From: Viridibacillus soli
GTDB taxonomy: Bacteria; Bacillota; Bacilli; Bacillales_A; Planococcaceae
Length of the DNA: 64,000 bases
Reading direction: 5' to 3'
Assembly: GCF_016612995.1 (NCBI RefSeq)
Contig: NZ_JAEOAH010000008.1
Span: 56,704 to 120,703 of the forward strand
Shown one piece after another: positions 45,507 through 54,525 of the stretch. The notes beneath the pieces are model-generated. The model did not search any database, was not told where the DNA came from, and saw only the letters and a program-made list of their open reading frames with translations. Positions within the stretch are counted from its first letter, which is position 1; each line of letters opens with the position of its first letter. Position numbers and translations under genes: made by a program.

Positions 45507-45520
45507 TGTAAGCGCTTTAA
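45507..45520 (+). promoter_or_regulatory. cre-like site (CcpA)
   Basis: TGTAAGCGCTTTAA fits the catabolite-responsive element consensus except near its 3' end. It lies about 10-25 bp after the expected transcription start, where CcpA would block elongation. Confidence 0.5.
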
Positions 45521-45542
45521 AAAATAAGAAGGAGGTAGTTAA

Positions 45543-46763
45543 ATGAAAAAATGGTTGGCAGTTCTATTAGTAGCAGTAATGCTTTTACTCGCTGCATGTG
45601 GAAATGACAAGAAAACAAGTGAATCCTCTTCGGAAAAGGATGAAAAAGAAGGAGGAACAATTAAAGTCGGTGTATTGGCCTCTTTAACTGGTGCTTTGGA
45701 GTCCTATGGAAAACAAACAAAACAAGGCTTTGAACTAGGGCTAGATTATGCAACAGATGGTAAGAGGGAAGTTGCCGGTAAGAAAATTGAAGTTGTCTGG
45801 GAAGATACTGAAACTAAACCAGAAGTAGCAGTGCAAAAAGCAACAAAGTTATTAGAAGATGATGGGGTAGATTTCTTAGTAGGTTCTTCTAGTTCTGGAG
45901 ATACATTAGCTGTCTTACCACTTGCGGAAGAATACGAGAAAATTATGATTGTTGAACCGGCTGTAGCAGACAGTATTACTGGTGCTGAGTTCAACCCATT
46001 TATCTTCCGTACTGCAAGAAACTCGTCTCAAGATGCTTATGCAGCAGCCGCAGCGATCGCTAAAAAAGGTACAAAAATCGCAACATTTGCACCAGATTAT
46101 TCTTTCGGTCGGGATGGGATTAAGGCTTTTAAAGCAGCTGCAGAAAAGTTAGGCGCCGAAGTTGTTTTAGAAGAATATGCAGATCCAGCTGCTACAGATT
46201 TCACATCTAACTTACAAAAGATTATGAAGGCAAAACCAGATTATCTATTTGTTGTATGGGCTGGAACAAATTCGCCTTGGAATCAAATCGCAGACCTTAA
46301 GTTAAATGAAAAAGGTATTAAAATTTCGACAGGTGCACCTGATATCGTCGCCCTTCAATTGATGAAACCTTTAGTAGGTATGGAAGGATTCTCGGTATAT
46401 TATCATACATTACCAAAAAATGGAGTGAATGATTGGTTAGTGGAGGAGCATAAAAAACGTTTTAACAATGAAGTGCCGGATTTATTTACCCCAGGTGGAT
46501 TTTCATCTGCTGTAGCAATTGTTGAGGCATTAAAAAAATCAGAAGGTAATGCTGATGGCAATACTCTTATTCCATTAATGGAGGGCATGTCTTTTGATAC
46601 ACCAAAAGGAACAATGACGTTCCGTAAAGAGGATCACCAAGCATTACAACCTATGTATTCTATTAAGCTTGAAGAACAAAAAGGTGTTGACTACCCTGTA
46701 CCAGTATTAATTCGTGAATTAACACCTGACGAGACAGCTCCACCAATTCAAAATAAAAAATAA
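45543..46763 (+). CDS. Branched-chain-amino-acid-type ABC substrate-binding lipoprotein
   Basis: A 406-residue lipoprotein: signal MKKWLAVLLVAVMLLLAAC with Cys19, a short charged linker, then a type I periplasmic-binding fold of the LivK/urea/amide group (IKVGVLASLTGALESYGKQT, VDFLVGSSSSGDTLAVLPLA, KIATFAPDYSFGRDGIKAF). Relatives bind branched-chain amino acids, but also amides, short-chain or aromatic acids. The enzymes in the operon argue for a carboxylic acid or ester rather than an amino acid. AAGGAGG precedes ATG. First gene of the operon. Confidence 0.92.
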   Translation: MKKWLAVLLVAVMLLLAACGNDKKTSESSSEKDEKEGGTIKVGVLASLTGALESYGKQTKQGFELGLDYATDGKREVAGKKIEVVWEDTETKPEVAVQKATKLLEDDGVDFLVGSSSSGDTLAVLPLAEEYEKIMIVEPAVADSITGAEFNPFIFRTARNSSQDAYAAAAAIAKKGTKIATFAPDYSFGRDGIKAFKAAAEKLGAEVVLEEYADPAATDFTSNLQKIMKAKPDYLFVVWAGTNSPWNQIADLKLNEKGIKISTGAPDIVALQLMKPLVGMEGFSVYYHTLPKNGVNDWLVEEHKKRFNNEVPDLFTPGGFSSAVAIVEALKKSEGNADGNTLIPLMEGMSFDTPKGTMTFRKEDHQALQPMYSIKLEEQKGVDYPVPVLIRELTPDETAPPIQNKK

Positions 46764-46858
46764 GTATACGAGAGTTCAGACCATAAATTTGGTCTGGCTC
46801 TCTTCAAATCTTTTTACATAAGAAGTTTTTAAGAGAGCTAGACCTAGGAGGAATGAGC

Positions 46859-47632
46859 ATGGAACCTATCATTCGGACAGAAAATTTAAGTATTCAATTT
46901 GGGGGACATCGTGCAGTTGATGGGGTAAATTTTAAAATGCAAGCAAAGCATTTCAAATCTATTATTGGTCCAAATGGTGCAGGAAAAACTACTTTTTTCA
47001 ACTTGCTAAGTGGTGAATTGAAGCCAACAGAAGGAGAAATTTTTTTAAGAGGGAAATCATTAGCAAGTGATTCATCTATCGAACGTACGCGAAAAGGACT
47101 TGGTCGTTCTTTTCAAATTACAAATGTATTTCCAAATCTAACAGTCTTGGAGAATGTTAGGCTTGCAGTGCAATCTCGTGAAAAGGTTCGATTTAACTTT
47201 ATCAAACACTATTTACAATATAAAGCGATTACCAATGAAGCAGTAGAAAAATTAGAGCAAGTACTGCTGGGTAACAAGGTTAATGCAGTTGCAAGTCAAC
47301 TGTCTCATGGTGAAAAGCGAAAACTAGAAATTGCGATGTTACTAGCATTAAATACGGAAATATTACTATTGGATGAACCAACTGCGGGTATGTCTTTGGA
47401 AGAAGTACCTACTATTTTAGAGGTGATACGTTCAATTAAAGAACAAGGAGATAAAACCATTCTTCTAATTGAGCATAAGATGGATATGATTTTAGATCTT
47501 TCAGATTCTATCATGGTGCTCTTTAATGGAAAGCTTTTAGCAGATGGAACGCCTTCAGAAATTATGGACAATGAAACAGTACAAAACGCGTATTTAGGAG
47601 GGCTATATGATGAACAGCTTATTAAAACTTGA
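46859..47632 (+). CDS. ABC transporter ATPase, LivG type
   Basis: A 257-residue ATPase: Walker A GPNGAGKTT, Q-loop region, signature LSHGEKRKLEIA and Walker B LLLDEPTAGMS, all typical of LivG in HAAT-family importers. ATG 46859 has AGGAGG at 7 bp; the earlier ATG at 46853 would be only 1 bp from it. It overlaps the next gene by 26 bp. Confidence 0.93.
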   Translation: MEPIIRTENLSIQFGGHRAVDGVNFKMQAKHFKSIIGPNGAGKTTFFNLLSGELKPTEGEIFLRGKSLASDSSIERTRKGLGRSFQITNVFPNLTVLENVRLAVQSREKVRFNFIKHYLQYKAITNEAVEKLEQVLLGNKVNAVASQLSHGEKRKLEIAMLLALNTEILLLDEPTAGMSLEEVPTILEVIRSIKEQGDKTILLIEHKMDMILDLSDSIMVLFNGKLLADGTPSEIMDNETVQNAYLGGLYDEQLIKT

Positions 47633-48317
47633 TCAGCTGCAAACACATATCGGACAATATCATATTTTACAAGGAATTCAATTTGAAGCAATAGAAGGGG
47701 AAGTATCAGTATTACTAGGTAGAAATGGTGCGGGTAAAACGACTACTTTAAAAACCATTATCGGTTTGACACCTGCTTCTCACGGAAAAGTGATGTTTGA
47801 AGGGCAAGAAATTACAAAAAGAAAGACTTATGATATTGCAAATTTAGGTATTGGTTATGTTCCAGAAGATCAAGGGATTTTTAAGGGTTTAACGGTGGAA
47901 GAGAATATGAAAGTTGCTATTCGTAAAGAGACAGATGAAGTATGTGAAAAACAAGCATATATACTTGAGTTATTTCCTGATTTGAAAAAGTTTTGGAAAA
48001 AGGCTGGAGGCCATTTATCTGGGGGGCAAAAGCAAATGCTTTCAATGGCAAGAGCATTTGTAAATGACAGTAAACTCTTATTGATAGATGAGCCCTCAAA
48101 GGGATTAGCTCCAATCGTTGTAGAAAAAGTAATGGAAGCTATTACAGAAATGAAAAAGAAAACAACGATTATTCTAGTTGAACAAAATTTTATTATGGCC
48201 AGTCGTATTGGTGATACCTATACATTAATTGATGATGGTAAAACCGTTCATTCAGGGTCTATGGCTGAATTGATTGGAGATGAGGAATTGAAACGGAAAT
48301 ATTTAGGCATTGGTTAG
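47607..48317 (+). CDS. ABC transporter ATPase, LivF type
   Basis: A 236-residue ATPase with Walker A GRNGAGKTT, LSGGQKQMLSMARAF and Walker B LLIDEPSKGLAP, the LivF pattern. Starts at ATG 47607 or 47610 (AGGAGG at 5 or 8 bp). Translation is coupled to the upstream ATPase gene. Confidence 0.93.
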   Translation: MMNSLLKLDQLQTHIGQYHILQGIQFEAIEGEVSVLLGRNGAGKTTTLKTIIGLTPASHGKVMFEGQEITKRKTYDIANLGIGYVPEDQGIFKGLTVEENMKVAIRKETDEVCEKQAYILELFPDLKKFWKKAGGHLSGGQKQMLSMARAFVNDSKLLLIDEPSKGLAPIVVEKVMEAITEMKKKTTIILVEQNFIMASRIGDTYTLIDDGKTVHSGSMAELIGDEELKRKYLGIG

Positions 48318-48329
48318 GAGGGATTTAAT

Positions 48330-49196
48330 ATGGATTTATTTATTAATTTATTTATAAATGGTCTAGCCACAGGTATGCTGATCTTTTTATTAGCATCAGG
48401 ATTGACACTTATTTTTGGTTTAATGGACGTCTTAAACTTTGCGCATGGAGGACTCTTTGTTTGGGGCGCTTATTCTGGCATCTTCGCTTATACATGGTCG
48501 GGAAGTTTTATAGTCGGAATACTAGGTGCGATTGTAACAGGGTTTGTCTTAGGATGGGTCACTGAGAAATTAATCATTACACCAGTATATGGCAATCATG
48601 TACAACAAATCTTAATAACACTTGGTTTTATGCTTGTACTATCAGAACTTATCAAGGTTGTTTTTGGACCTAATGGCATTCCAGTAGAAGTACCTTCTTA
48701 TTTAGCAGGTAGCTGGGAATTTGGCGAAGTCATTTTGATTAAATATCGTATTTTTATTATCTTTATTGGTTTTGTTATTTTCGGAATATTCCAATATGTA
48801 TTGAAGAAGACAAAAATTGGTTTAATCGTTCGTGCTGGTGTGATGGATAAAGAAATGGTGCAAGTATTAGGGATTAACATTAAACGTGTTTTTTTATTTG
48901 TTTTCATGACAGGGTCAGCAATGGCGGCATTTGGCGGGATGCTTATGGCTCCTTATTCGGGCGTGATTTACGCAGAGATGGGAATGGAATATGCCATTTT
49001 AGGATTTATAGTAGTCGTAATAGGAGGAATGGGAAGTTTCTCTGGTTCATTAATGGCAGCAATTCTAGTGGGACTTGCCGGTAGTTTTATGGCGTACTAT
49101 GTTCCATATCTATCATTAGCGGTTAATATGATTTTGATGGCTATTGTATTAATCTTCCGTCCACAAGGCTTATTCACGAATGCAAAGGAGGGCTAG
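48330..49196 (+). CDS. ABC transporter permease, LivH type
   Basis: A 288-residue permease with about eight membrane helices: LINGLATGMLIFLLASGLTLIFGLMDVLNFAHGGLF near the start (in two pieces) is the LivH signature, and VVIGGMGSFSGSLMAAIL is the cytoplasmic EAA-like loop region. It forms the channel together with the LivM-type protein. Confidence 0.93.
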   Translation: MDLFINLFINGLATGMLIFLLASGLTLIFGLMDVLNFAHGGLFVWGAYSGIFAYTWSGSFIVGILGAIVTGFVLGWVTEKLIITPVYGNHVQQILITLGFMLVLSELIKVVFGPNGIPVEVPSYLAGSWEFGEVILIKYRIFIIFIGFVIFGIFQYVLKKTKIGLIVRAGVMDKEMVQVLGINIKRVFLFVFMTGSAMAAFGGMLMAPYSGVIYAEMGMEYAILGFIVVVIGGMGSFSGSLMAAILVGLAGSFMAYYVPYLSLAVNMILMAIVLIFRPQGLFTNAKEG

Positions 49197-49199
49197 AAA

Positions 49200-50231
49200 A
49201 TGGGACAGGAAAAATATTATTCTCTTAAAAATGTGATCTTCTTAATCATTATAATAGCACTCATTTTCTTTCCCTATGTTGCAGATTCTAGAACGTTAAC
49301 GATACTAATGACCCAAGTATTTATCTTCAGTATATTAGCCATGAGTTATGATATTTTACTTGGTTATACCGGAATTGTGTCATTTGGCCACGCTATGTTT
49401 TTTGGAATAGGCGCTTATACAACAGCCATTTTACTTAGTATGTATGACAATACGATGATGATTTTCCTCATCTCCATTATAGTAGGTATGATTTTTACTG
49501 GTTTTGTTAGTTTCTTAGTAGGGTTACTGACACTTCGTTTAAAGAGCCATTTCTTTGCCATGTTGACATTGGCTATTTCAGGTTTGTTTTTAGTTGTTGC
49601 CGAGAAATGGCGTACTGTTACAAAAGGTAATGACGGTTTTACTTTCAGAGCTCCGGATCTCTTCAGAGATCGCGTTTTCTTTTATTTCTTCGTCTTAGTC
49701 TGTCTTGTTGTCGCATTCCTTGTACTTAGACGATTTGTAACTTCGCCATTAGGAAAAGTACTAATTGCAGTTCGTGAAAACGAACAACGAACACGATCAT
49801 TAGGATTTAGAACATTGCACTACAAGGTGATTGCTTCAATTGTAGCAGGTGTTGTTGCCAGTTTGTCAGGGTCACTTTATGCCATATCTCTTCGTTTCGT
49901 CAATACAAGCGTTATGTCAATGGATATTACATTAGATGCACTGTTAATGACGATTATCGGGGGTGTCGGCACACTTGTAGGTCCAATTGTTGGAAGTTTC
50001 GTAATTGAAATTGCTCAACATTATCTATCAGGATTAGCTAATGATTATCCGATTTTTGAACGGTGGATTATCTTCTTCGGAATGCTCTATATTCTAGTAG
50101 TCATCTTCTTCCCAAAAGGTATTGTCGGTACAGTATACGTGAAATATTTGACTTGGAAATCGAAGAAATCCAGACCCCAACAGCCGAAACAATCAGTGCC
50201 ATTGGTGAAGGATAAGGAGCGATTAGAATGA
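49200..50231 (+). CDS. ABC transporter permease, LivM type
   Basis: A 343-residue permease with about ten membrane helices: SYDILLGYTGIVSFGHAMFF and the loop TIIGGVGTLVGPIVGS are LivM signatures. The tail is basic (KSKKSRPQQPKQ). ATG 49200 follows AAGGAGGG. The stop overlaps the next start by 4 bp (ATGA). Confidence 0.93.
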   Translation: MGQEKYYSLKNVIFLIIIIALIFFPYVADSRTLTILMTQVFIFSILAMSYDILLGYTGIVSFGHAMFFGIGAYTTAILLSMYDNTMMIFLISIIVGMIFTGFVSFLVGLLTLRLKSHFFAMLTLAISGLFLVVAEKWRTVTKGNDGFTFRAPDLFRDRVFFYFFVLVCLVVAFLVLRRFVTSPLGKVLIAVRENEQRTRSLGFRTLHYKVIASIVAGVVASLSGSLYAISLRFVNTSVMSMDITLDALLMTIIGGVGTLVGPIVGSFVIEIAQHYLSGLANDYPIFERWIIFFGMLYILVVIFFPKGIVGTVYVKYLTWKSKKSRPQQPKQSVPLVKDKERLE

Positions 50232-51253
50232 ATATAGGGATTGTGAGTACAGGAATCTATTTACCTAAAAAACGCATGACATGTGAAGAGATTAGCCTAC
50301 AAGCAAACATCCCAGTTAATATTGTCAAAACAAAATTAGGGATTATTGAAAAGGCGATTGCAGGACCTGAAGATCATACAGTACAAATGGCAGTATGGGC
50401 TTCTAAAAGAGCCTTAGAAAAGACAAATCTATCCCCACGAGATATTGATGTCATTATTTATATCGGTGAGGAGCATAAGGAATATCCATTGTGGACAGCA
50501 GCTATTAAGATCCAAGAGGAAATAGGTGCTTTAAATGCATGGGCTTTCGACGTGCAGCTTCGCTGTGGAACGACGATAATGGCAATGAAAGTTGCAAAAA
50601 GTTTAATGCTAGCAGATGACAATATTCATACGGTCTTACTTGCAGGAGGGTATAGAAATCATGATTTTATCGATTATACAAATGAACGAACAAGATTCAT
50701 GAATAATTTAGGCGCTGGCGGTGGAGCTATGATTTTACAAAAAGATGTGAAGGAAAATATCGTGCTTGAAAGTGATTTAATAACGGATGGATCTTTTTCA
50801 GAAGATGTTGTTGTACCAGTTGGTGGAACAAAAAAGCCATTAACACCAGAATTACTACAATCAGGCGCATATAAATTAGATGTTTTAGACCCTGAAGGCA
50901 TGAAGACACGGCTAGAGCAAAAATCATTAAGTAACTTTTTAAAGGTAATTCGCCAATCTCTATCGAAGAGTGGATATGACGAAACTCAATTAGCTTATAT
51001 TGCCATGCTTCATATGAAAAAATCAGCACATGATTATGTACTGCATTCACTAGGGTTAACTGAATCAAAGTCAATTTATTTATCAAATTACGGTCATATT
51101 GGTCAAATTGATCAAATTTTATCGTTAGAGTTAGCTTTAGAAAAAGGCAAAATAAAAGACGGTGACATTATTACGCTTGTTAGCGCAGGAATTGGTTATG
51201 CATGGGGAGCAGTAACCATTCGATGGGGAACACATGAGGAGGAGATCGTATGA
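50228..51253 (+). CDS. KAS III-like thiolase-fold enzyme with altered active site
   Basis: A 341-residue protein with the FabH/KAS III fold: GIVSTGIYLPKKRMT at the start, the nucleophile Cys113 in AFDVQLRCGTTIMAM, and a C-terminal ITLVSAGIGYAWGAVTIRW. In FabH the other two catalytic residues lie in HQAN and GNTS motifs. Here His262 is in LHMKKSAH and the Asn site reads YGHIGQ (His290). A C-H-H set speaks against a standard fatty-acid initiation enzyme and fits a thiolase-like or acyl-transferring role. It sits between the importer and an alpha/beta hydrolase, each overlapping by 4 bp. Confidence 0.85.
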   Translation: MNIGIVSTGIYLPKKRMTCEEISLQANIPVNIVKTKLGIIEKAIAGPEDHTVQMAVWASKRALEKTNLSPRDIDVIIYIGEEHKEYPLWTAAIKIQEEIGALNAWAFDVQLRCGTTIMAMKVAKSLMLADDNIHTVLLAGGYRNHDFIDYTNERTRFMNNLGAGGGAMILQKDVKENIVLESDLITDGSFSEDVVVPVGGTKKPLTPELLQSGAYKLDVLDPEGMKTRLEQKSLSNFLKVIRQSLSKSGYDETQLAYIAMLHMKKSAHDYVLHSLGLTESKSIYLSNYGHIGQIDQILSLELALEKGKIKDGDIITLVSAGIGYAWGAVTIRWGTHEEEIV

Positions 51254-52146
51254 CATTACAACAAGAAATATTAAAAAAGGTGCAGATATCTAACGGAGAG
51301 ACGATTGCTTATCGTGAAAAAGCAGGTGGAGAGGAGCTACTAATTCTTGTTCATGGCAACATGACATCTTCAAAACATTGGGATGTACTGATGGAAGAAC
51401 TTGATGGACGATTTACAATTCTATCACCAGATTTAAGAGGATTCGGTCAATCATCTTATCATAAACAAGTGTCACATATTCGTGACTTTAGCGAAGATTT
51501 AAAGCTATGGGTAGATGCTCTTGGGTTAAAGGATTTTACTTTAGTAGGATGGTCTACTGGGGGTGCTGTTGTCATGCAATTTTGCTCAGACTATCAAGGT
51601 TTATGTCGTAAATTAATCCTACTAGCTTCCGCTTCAACAAGAGGCTATGCATTTTATGCGTCGAACCTAGATGGTACACCAAATCTGTTAAAGAGGTTAC
51701 TTACAATAGACGAAGTAGAAAATGATTCAGTAAAAACTATACCTATGCAAAATTTATATGATACTGGGAATCGTGAAGGATTAAAAGCAGTCTGGAATGC
51801 CCTTATTTATACAAACAAGCAACCATCAGAATTGCAGTATGAAGCCTATATAGACGACATGCTTACACAGCGTAATCTTGCAGATGTTTATCATGTGTTA
51901 AATACATTCAATATTAGTACGACAAAGAACGAAGTAAGTAACGGACAAAACGAAGTAGCGAAAATCCAAATACCGACACTAATTATTTATGGTGATCGTG
52001 ATTATGTAGTACCTGAAAGTATGACAAAAGAGATTATAGAGGATTTTGAAGGACGCGCAAATGTGGTGAAACTAAGCGACTGTGGCCATTCACCTTTAAT
52101 AGATGATTTACCGCAATTAGTTAAGCAAATTGAACAATTTATATAA
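51250..52146 (+). CDS. Alpha/beta hydrolase
   Basis: A 298-residue alpha/beta-hydrolase-fold enzyme. Oxyanion region LVHGNMTSSKHWD, nucleophile Ser102 in LVGWSTGGAVV, acid in IIYGDRDYVVP and His in LSDCGHSPLIDD are all present. It resembles ester- or C-C-bond-cleaving hydrolases of catabolic pathways. GGAGGAG precedes ATG 51250. No signal peptide, so it acts after uptake. Confidence 0.9.
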   Translation: MTLQQEILKKVQISNGETIAYREKAGGEELLILVHGNMTSSKHWDVLMEELDGRFTILSPDLRGFGQSSYHKQVSHIRDFSEDLKLWVDALGLKDFTLVGWSTGGAVVMQFCSDYQGLCRKLILLASASTRGYAFYASNLDGTPNLLKRLLTIDEVENDSVKTIPMQNLYDTGNREGLKAVWNALIYTNKQPSELQYEAYIDDMLTQRNLADVYHVLNTFNISTTKNEVSNGQNEVAKIQIPTLIIYGDRDYVVPESMTKEIIEDFEGRANVVKLSDCGHSPLIDDLPQLVKQIEQFI

Positions 52147-52159
52147 CGGAGGGGTTTGG

Positions 52160-52900
52160 ATGCGGTTACAAAATAAGGTTGCAATGATTACTGGTGGAGC
52201 GAGCGGAATTGGTTTAGCAGCAGTAAAACGATTCGCAGAAGAAGGGGCAATAGTTATTATTGCGGATTATAACGAAGAAGCAGGGAATAAAATTGAACAG
52301 AAATTCATTGGAGCTGGTTATGAAGTGGATTTTTATTCTATTAATGTAACCAAACGAGAGATTGTCAACGATGTAGTTGCAAAGGTGATTAACAAATATA
52401 ATAAGATTGATATTTTAGTAAATAATGCAGGTATTACAAGTGATGCAATGTTTTCGAAAATGACGGAAGAACAATTTGATCAAGTAATCGATGTTAATTT
52501 AAAAGGAGTTTTCAATTGTACCCAAGCAGTTATCCCGTCCATGGTAGCACAAGGTTATGGGAAAATTATTAATACATCTTCTGTCAGCGGTGTCTATGGT
52601 AATGTTGGTCAAACAAATTATGCTGCCACAAAAGCAGCGGTTATTGGAATGACCAAAACTTGGGCGAAAGAACTAGGCAAAAAAGGAATTAATGTAAATG
52701 CAGTTGCGCCAGGTTTTACTAGAACACCAATGGTCGAAAAAATGCCTGAAAAAGTATTAGAGAAAATGGAATCCATTGTTTCCTTACAACGATTAGCGGC
52801 TCCAGAAGATATCGCCAATGCTTACCTATTTTTGGCTTCAGATGAAGCAAGCTATATTACAGGCCACGTATTACAGGTCGATGGTGGAATTATGATGTAA
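52160..52900 (+). CDS. FabG-like short-chain dehydrogenase/reductase
   Basis: A 246-residue SDR of the 3-oxoacyl-ACP/CoA reductase type: cofactor loop TGGASGIG (11-18), NNAG, catalytic Ser in INTSSVSGVYGNVGQTNYAATKAA with the YxxxK pair, and the C-terminal ITGHVLQVDGGIMM. Asp at the end of the second strand (IADYNEEAG) suggests NAD(H) preference. ATG 52160 has GGAGGGG before it; the frame-open start at 52130 is inside the preceding gene. In this operon it probably interconverts a 3-hydroxy and a 3-oxo acyl thioester. Confidence 0.9.
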   Translation: MRLQNKVAMITGGASGIGLAAVKRFAEEGAIVIIADYNEEAGNKIEQKFIGAGYEVDFYSINVTKREIVNDVVAKVINKYNKIDILVNNAGITSDAMFSKMTEEQFDQVIDVNLKGVFNCTQAVIPSMVAQGYGKIINTSSVSGVYGNVGQTNYAATKAAVIGMTKTWAKELGKKGINVNAVAPGFTRTPMVEKMPEKVLEKMESIVSLQRLAAPEDIANAYLFLASDEASYITGHVLQVDGGIMM

Positions 52901-52912
52901 GGGAGAGGAATC

Positions 52913-54382
52913 ATGTATAGTGAGCAATCATGGATTTTAAAAAGAGCTGCCATTACTCCCAAAAAAACAGCATTGATCGATATTGCTACCTCCAGGAGTT
53001 GGTCCTATAAACAATTAGCCGATGAAGTGAAAAAGTGGGCAATGTTTCTAAAAAACTGTGGCTTACAAAAAGGGGATCGGGTTGCCGTGATTGCGGAAAA
53101 TAGAATAGACCTATTTGCCATTCTTTTTGCAAGTGCCATAGGTGGTTATGTCTATGTCCCATTAAACTGGAGACTAAGCCATACAGAACTGGACTATATT
53201 CTTGACGATTGTACACCAACATTATTATTATACGAGCATCAATTTATGAAGCTAACTGCAAATAAACAGCATATGAAGGCGTATCCAATTACAACTGAGC
53301 ATTTAGTAGGGCATTACGAATTACCAACAAATAATTGGAATTCAAAAGATCCTTGGTTAATAATCTACACGGGGGGGACAACCGGAAAGCCAAAGGGTGT
53401 TGTCTTATCCTATAATGCTGTAAATTGGAATGCCTTCAATACAATTATTAGCTGGAATATTAGTAGTGATGACTGCACATTAAACTATATGCCTCTTTTT
53501 CATACGGGAGGGCTGAATGCATTATCAATTCCAATATTAATGGCTGGAGGTACCGTTGTAATCGGAAGTAAATTCAATCCCCAAGAAGCAATTCGAGCCT
53601 TGAATATTTATCATACAACAATTTCGTTGTTCGTCCCTACAATGTATCAATCTATGATTGATACAGAAGAATTCAAGAGAACAACTTTCCCTACTATAAA
53701 AGTTTTTTTATCAGGTGGTGCGCCATGCCCTATTACTGTGCATGAAACCTTCTTACAAAAAGGATTACCATTTAAAGAAGGTTATGGATTGACCGAAGCT
53801 GGGCCCAATAATTTCGTTATCCAACCAGAGGATGCCGCAAAAAAACTAGGATCTGTTGGCAAGTGTATGCAATTTAATGAAGTTAAAATTCAAGCTTCGA
53901 ATGGTCGAGAATGTCAACGTGATGAAGTAGGGGAACTATATATTAAAGGAAAGCATTTGTTCAGCGAATATTGGAATAATCCACAAGAGACGGCTAAAAC
54001 GATTATCAATGGTTGGCTACGTACTGGTGATTTAGCGAAGATGGATCAGGATGGGGATATTTATATCGTAGGACGAGTAAAAGAAATCATTATTTCAGGG
54101 GGTGAAAATGTCTATCCTCAAGAGGTGGAACAATGTATTATCACTCATCCAAAAGTGAAAGAGGTCGCAGTAATAGGAATTGCTGATCGTCACTGGGGTG
54201 AAATCGTTACGGCTTTTATCGTATCTGATGATGCATTTAATAATGTTAAAGAAATTCAAGACCTTTGTAGAAGTCATCTAGGTAGTTATAAAATCCCTCG
54301 GTATATTTATTTTATCCCTGAACTACCAAAAACACATGTAGGGAAAATTGATAAAAAGAAACTTCAAACGATCAAAATGTAA
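52913..54382 (+). CDS. AMP-forming acyl-CoA ligase
   Basis: A 489-residue adenylate-forming enzyme: P-loop IIYTGGTTGKPKG, A5 motif GYGLTEAGP, the LRTGDLAKMDQDGDIYIVGR motif and the C-terminal catalytic lysine in HVGKIDKKKL. It activates a carboxylic acid as the CoA thioester; the acid is not known. It is the last gene of the operon and is followed by a strong terminator. GGGAGAGG precedes ATG. Confidence 0.92.
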   Translation: MYSEQSWILKRAAITPKKTALIDIATSRSWSYKQLADEVKKWAMFLKNCGLQKGDRVAVIAENRIDLFAILFASAIGGYVYVPLNWRLSHTELDYILDDCTPTLLLYEHQFMKLTANKQHMKAYPITTEHLVGHYELPTNNWNSKDPWLIIYTGGTTGKPKGVVLSYNAVNWNAFNTIISWNISSDDCTLNYMPLFHTGGLNALSIPILMAGGTVVIGSKFNPQEAIRALNIYHTTISLFVPTMYQSMIDTEEFKRTTFPTIKVFLSGGAPCPITVHETFLQKGLPFKEGYGLTEAGPNNFVIQPEDAAKKLGSVGKCMQFNEVKIQASNGRECQRDEVGELYIKGKHLFSEYWNNPQETAKTIINGWLRTGDLAKMDQDGDIYIVGRVKEIIISGGENVYPQEVEQCIITHPKVKEVAVIGIADRHWGEIVTAFIVSDDAFNNVKEIQDLCRSHLGSYKIPRYIYFIPELPKTHVGKIDKKKLQTIKM

Positions 54383-54432
54383 ACGGCCTGTAGATAATTA
54401 ACGGATTCGAATTTGAGGTGTAAATAACCATT

Positions 54433-54465
54433 AAAAAAGAGGTGCAATTAGCACCTCTTTTACAT
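54433..54465 (+). terminator. Operon terminator
   Basis: AAAGAGGTGC-AATTA-GCACCTCTTT followed by TACATTT, with A6 on the left; functional on both strands. Confidence 0.85.
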
Positions 54466-54525
54466 TTATTTTAGCGATTAAATTAGCACCTAAATTGGGT
54501 ATCTTTTAATAATCCCATTATCTAG

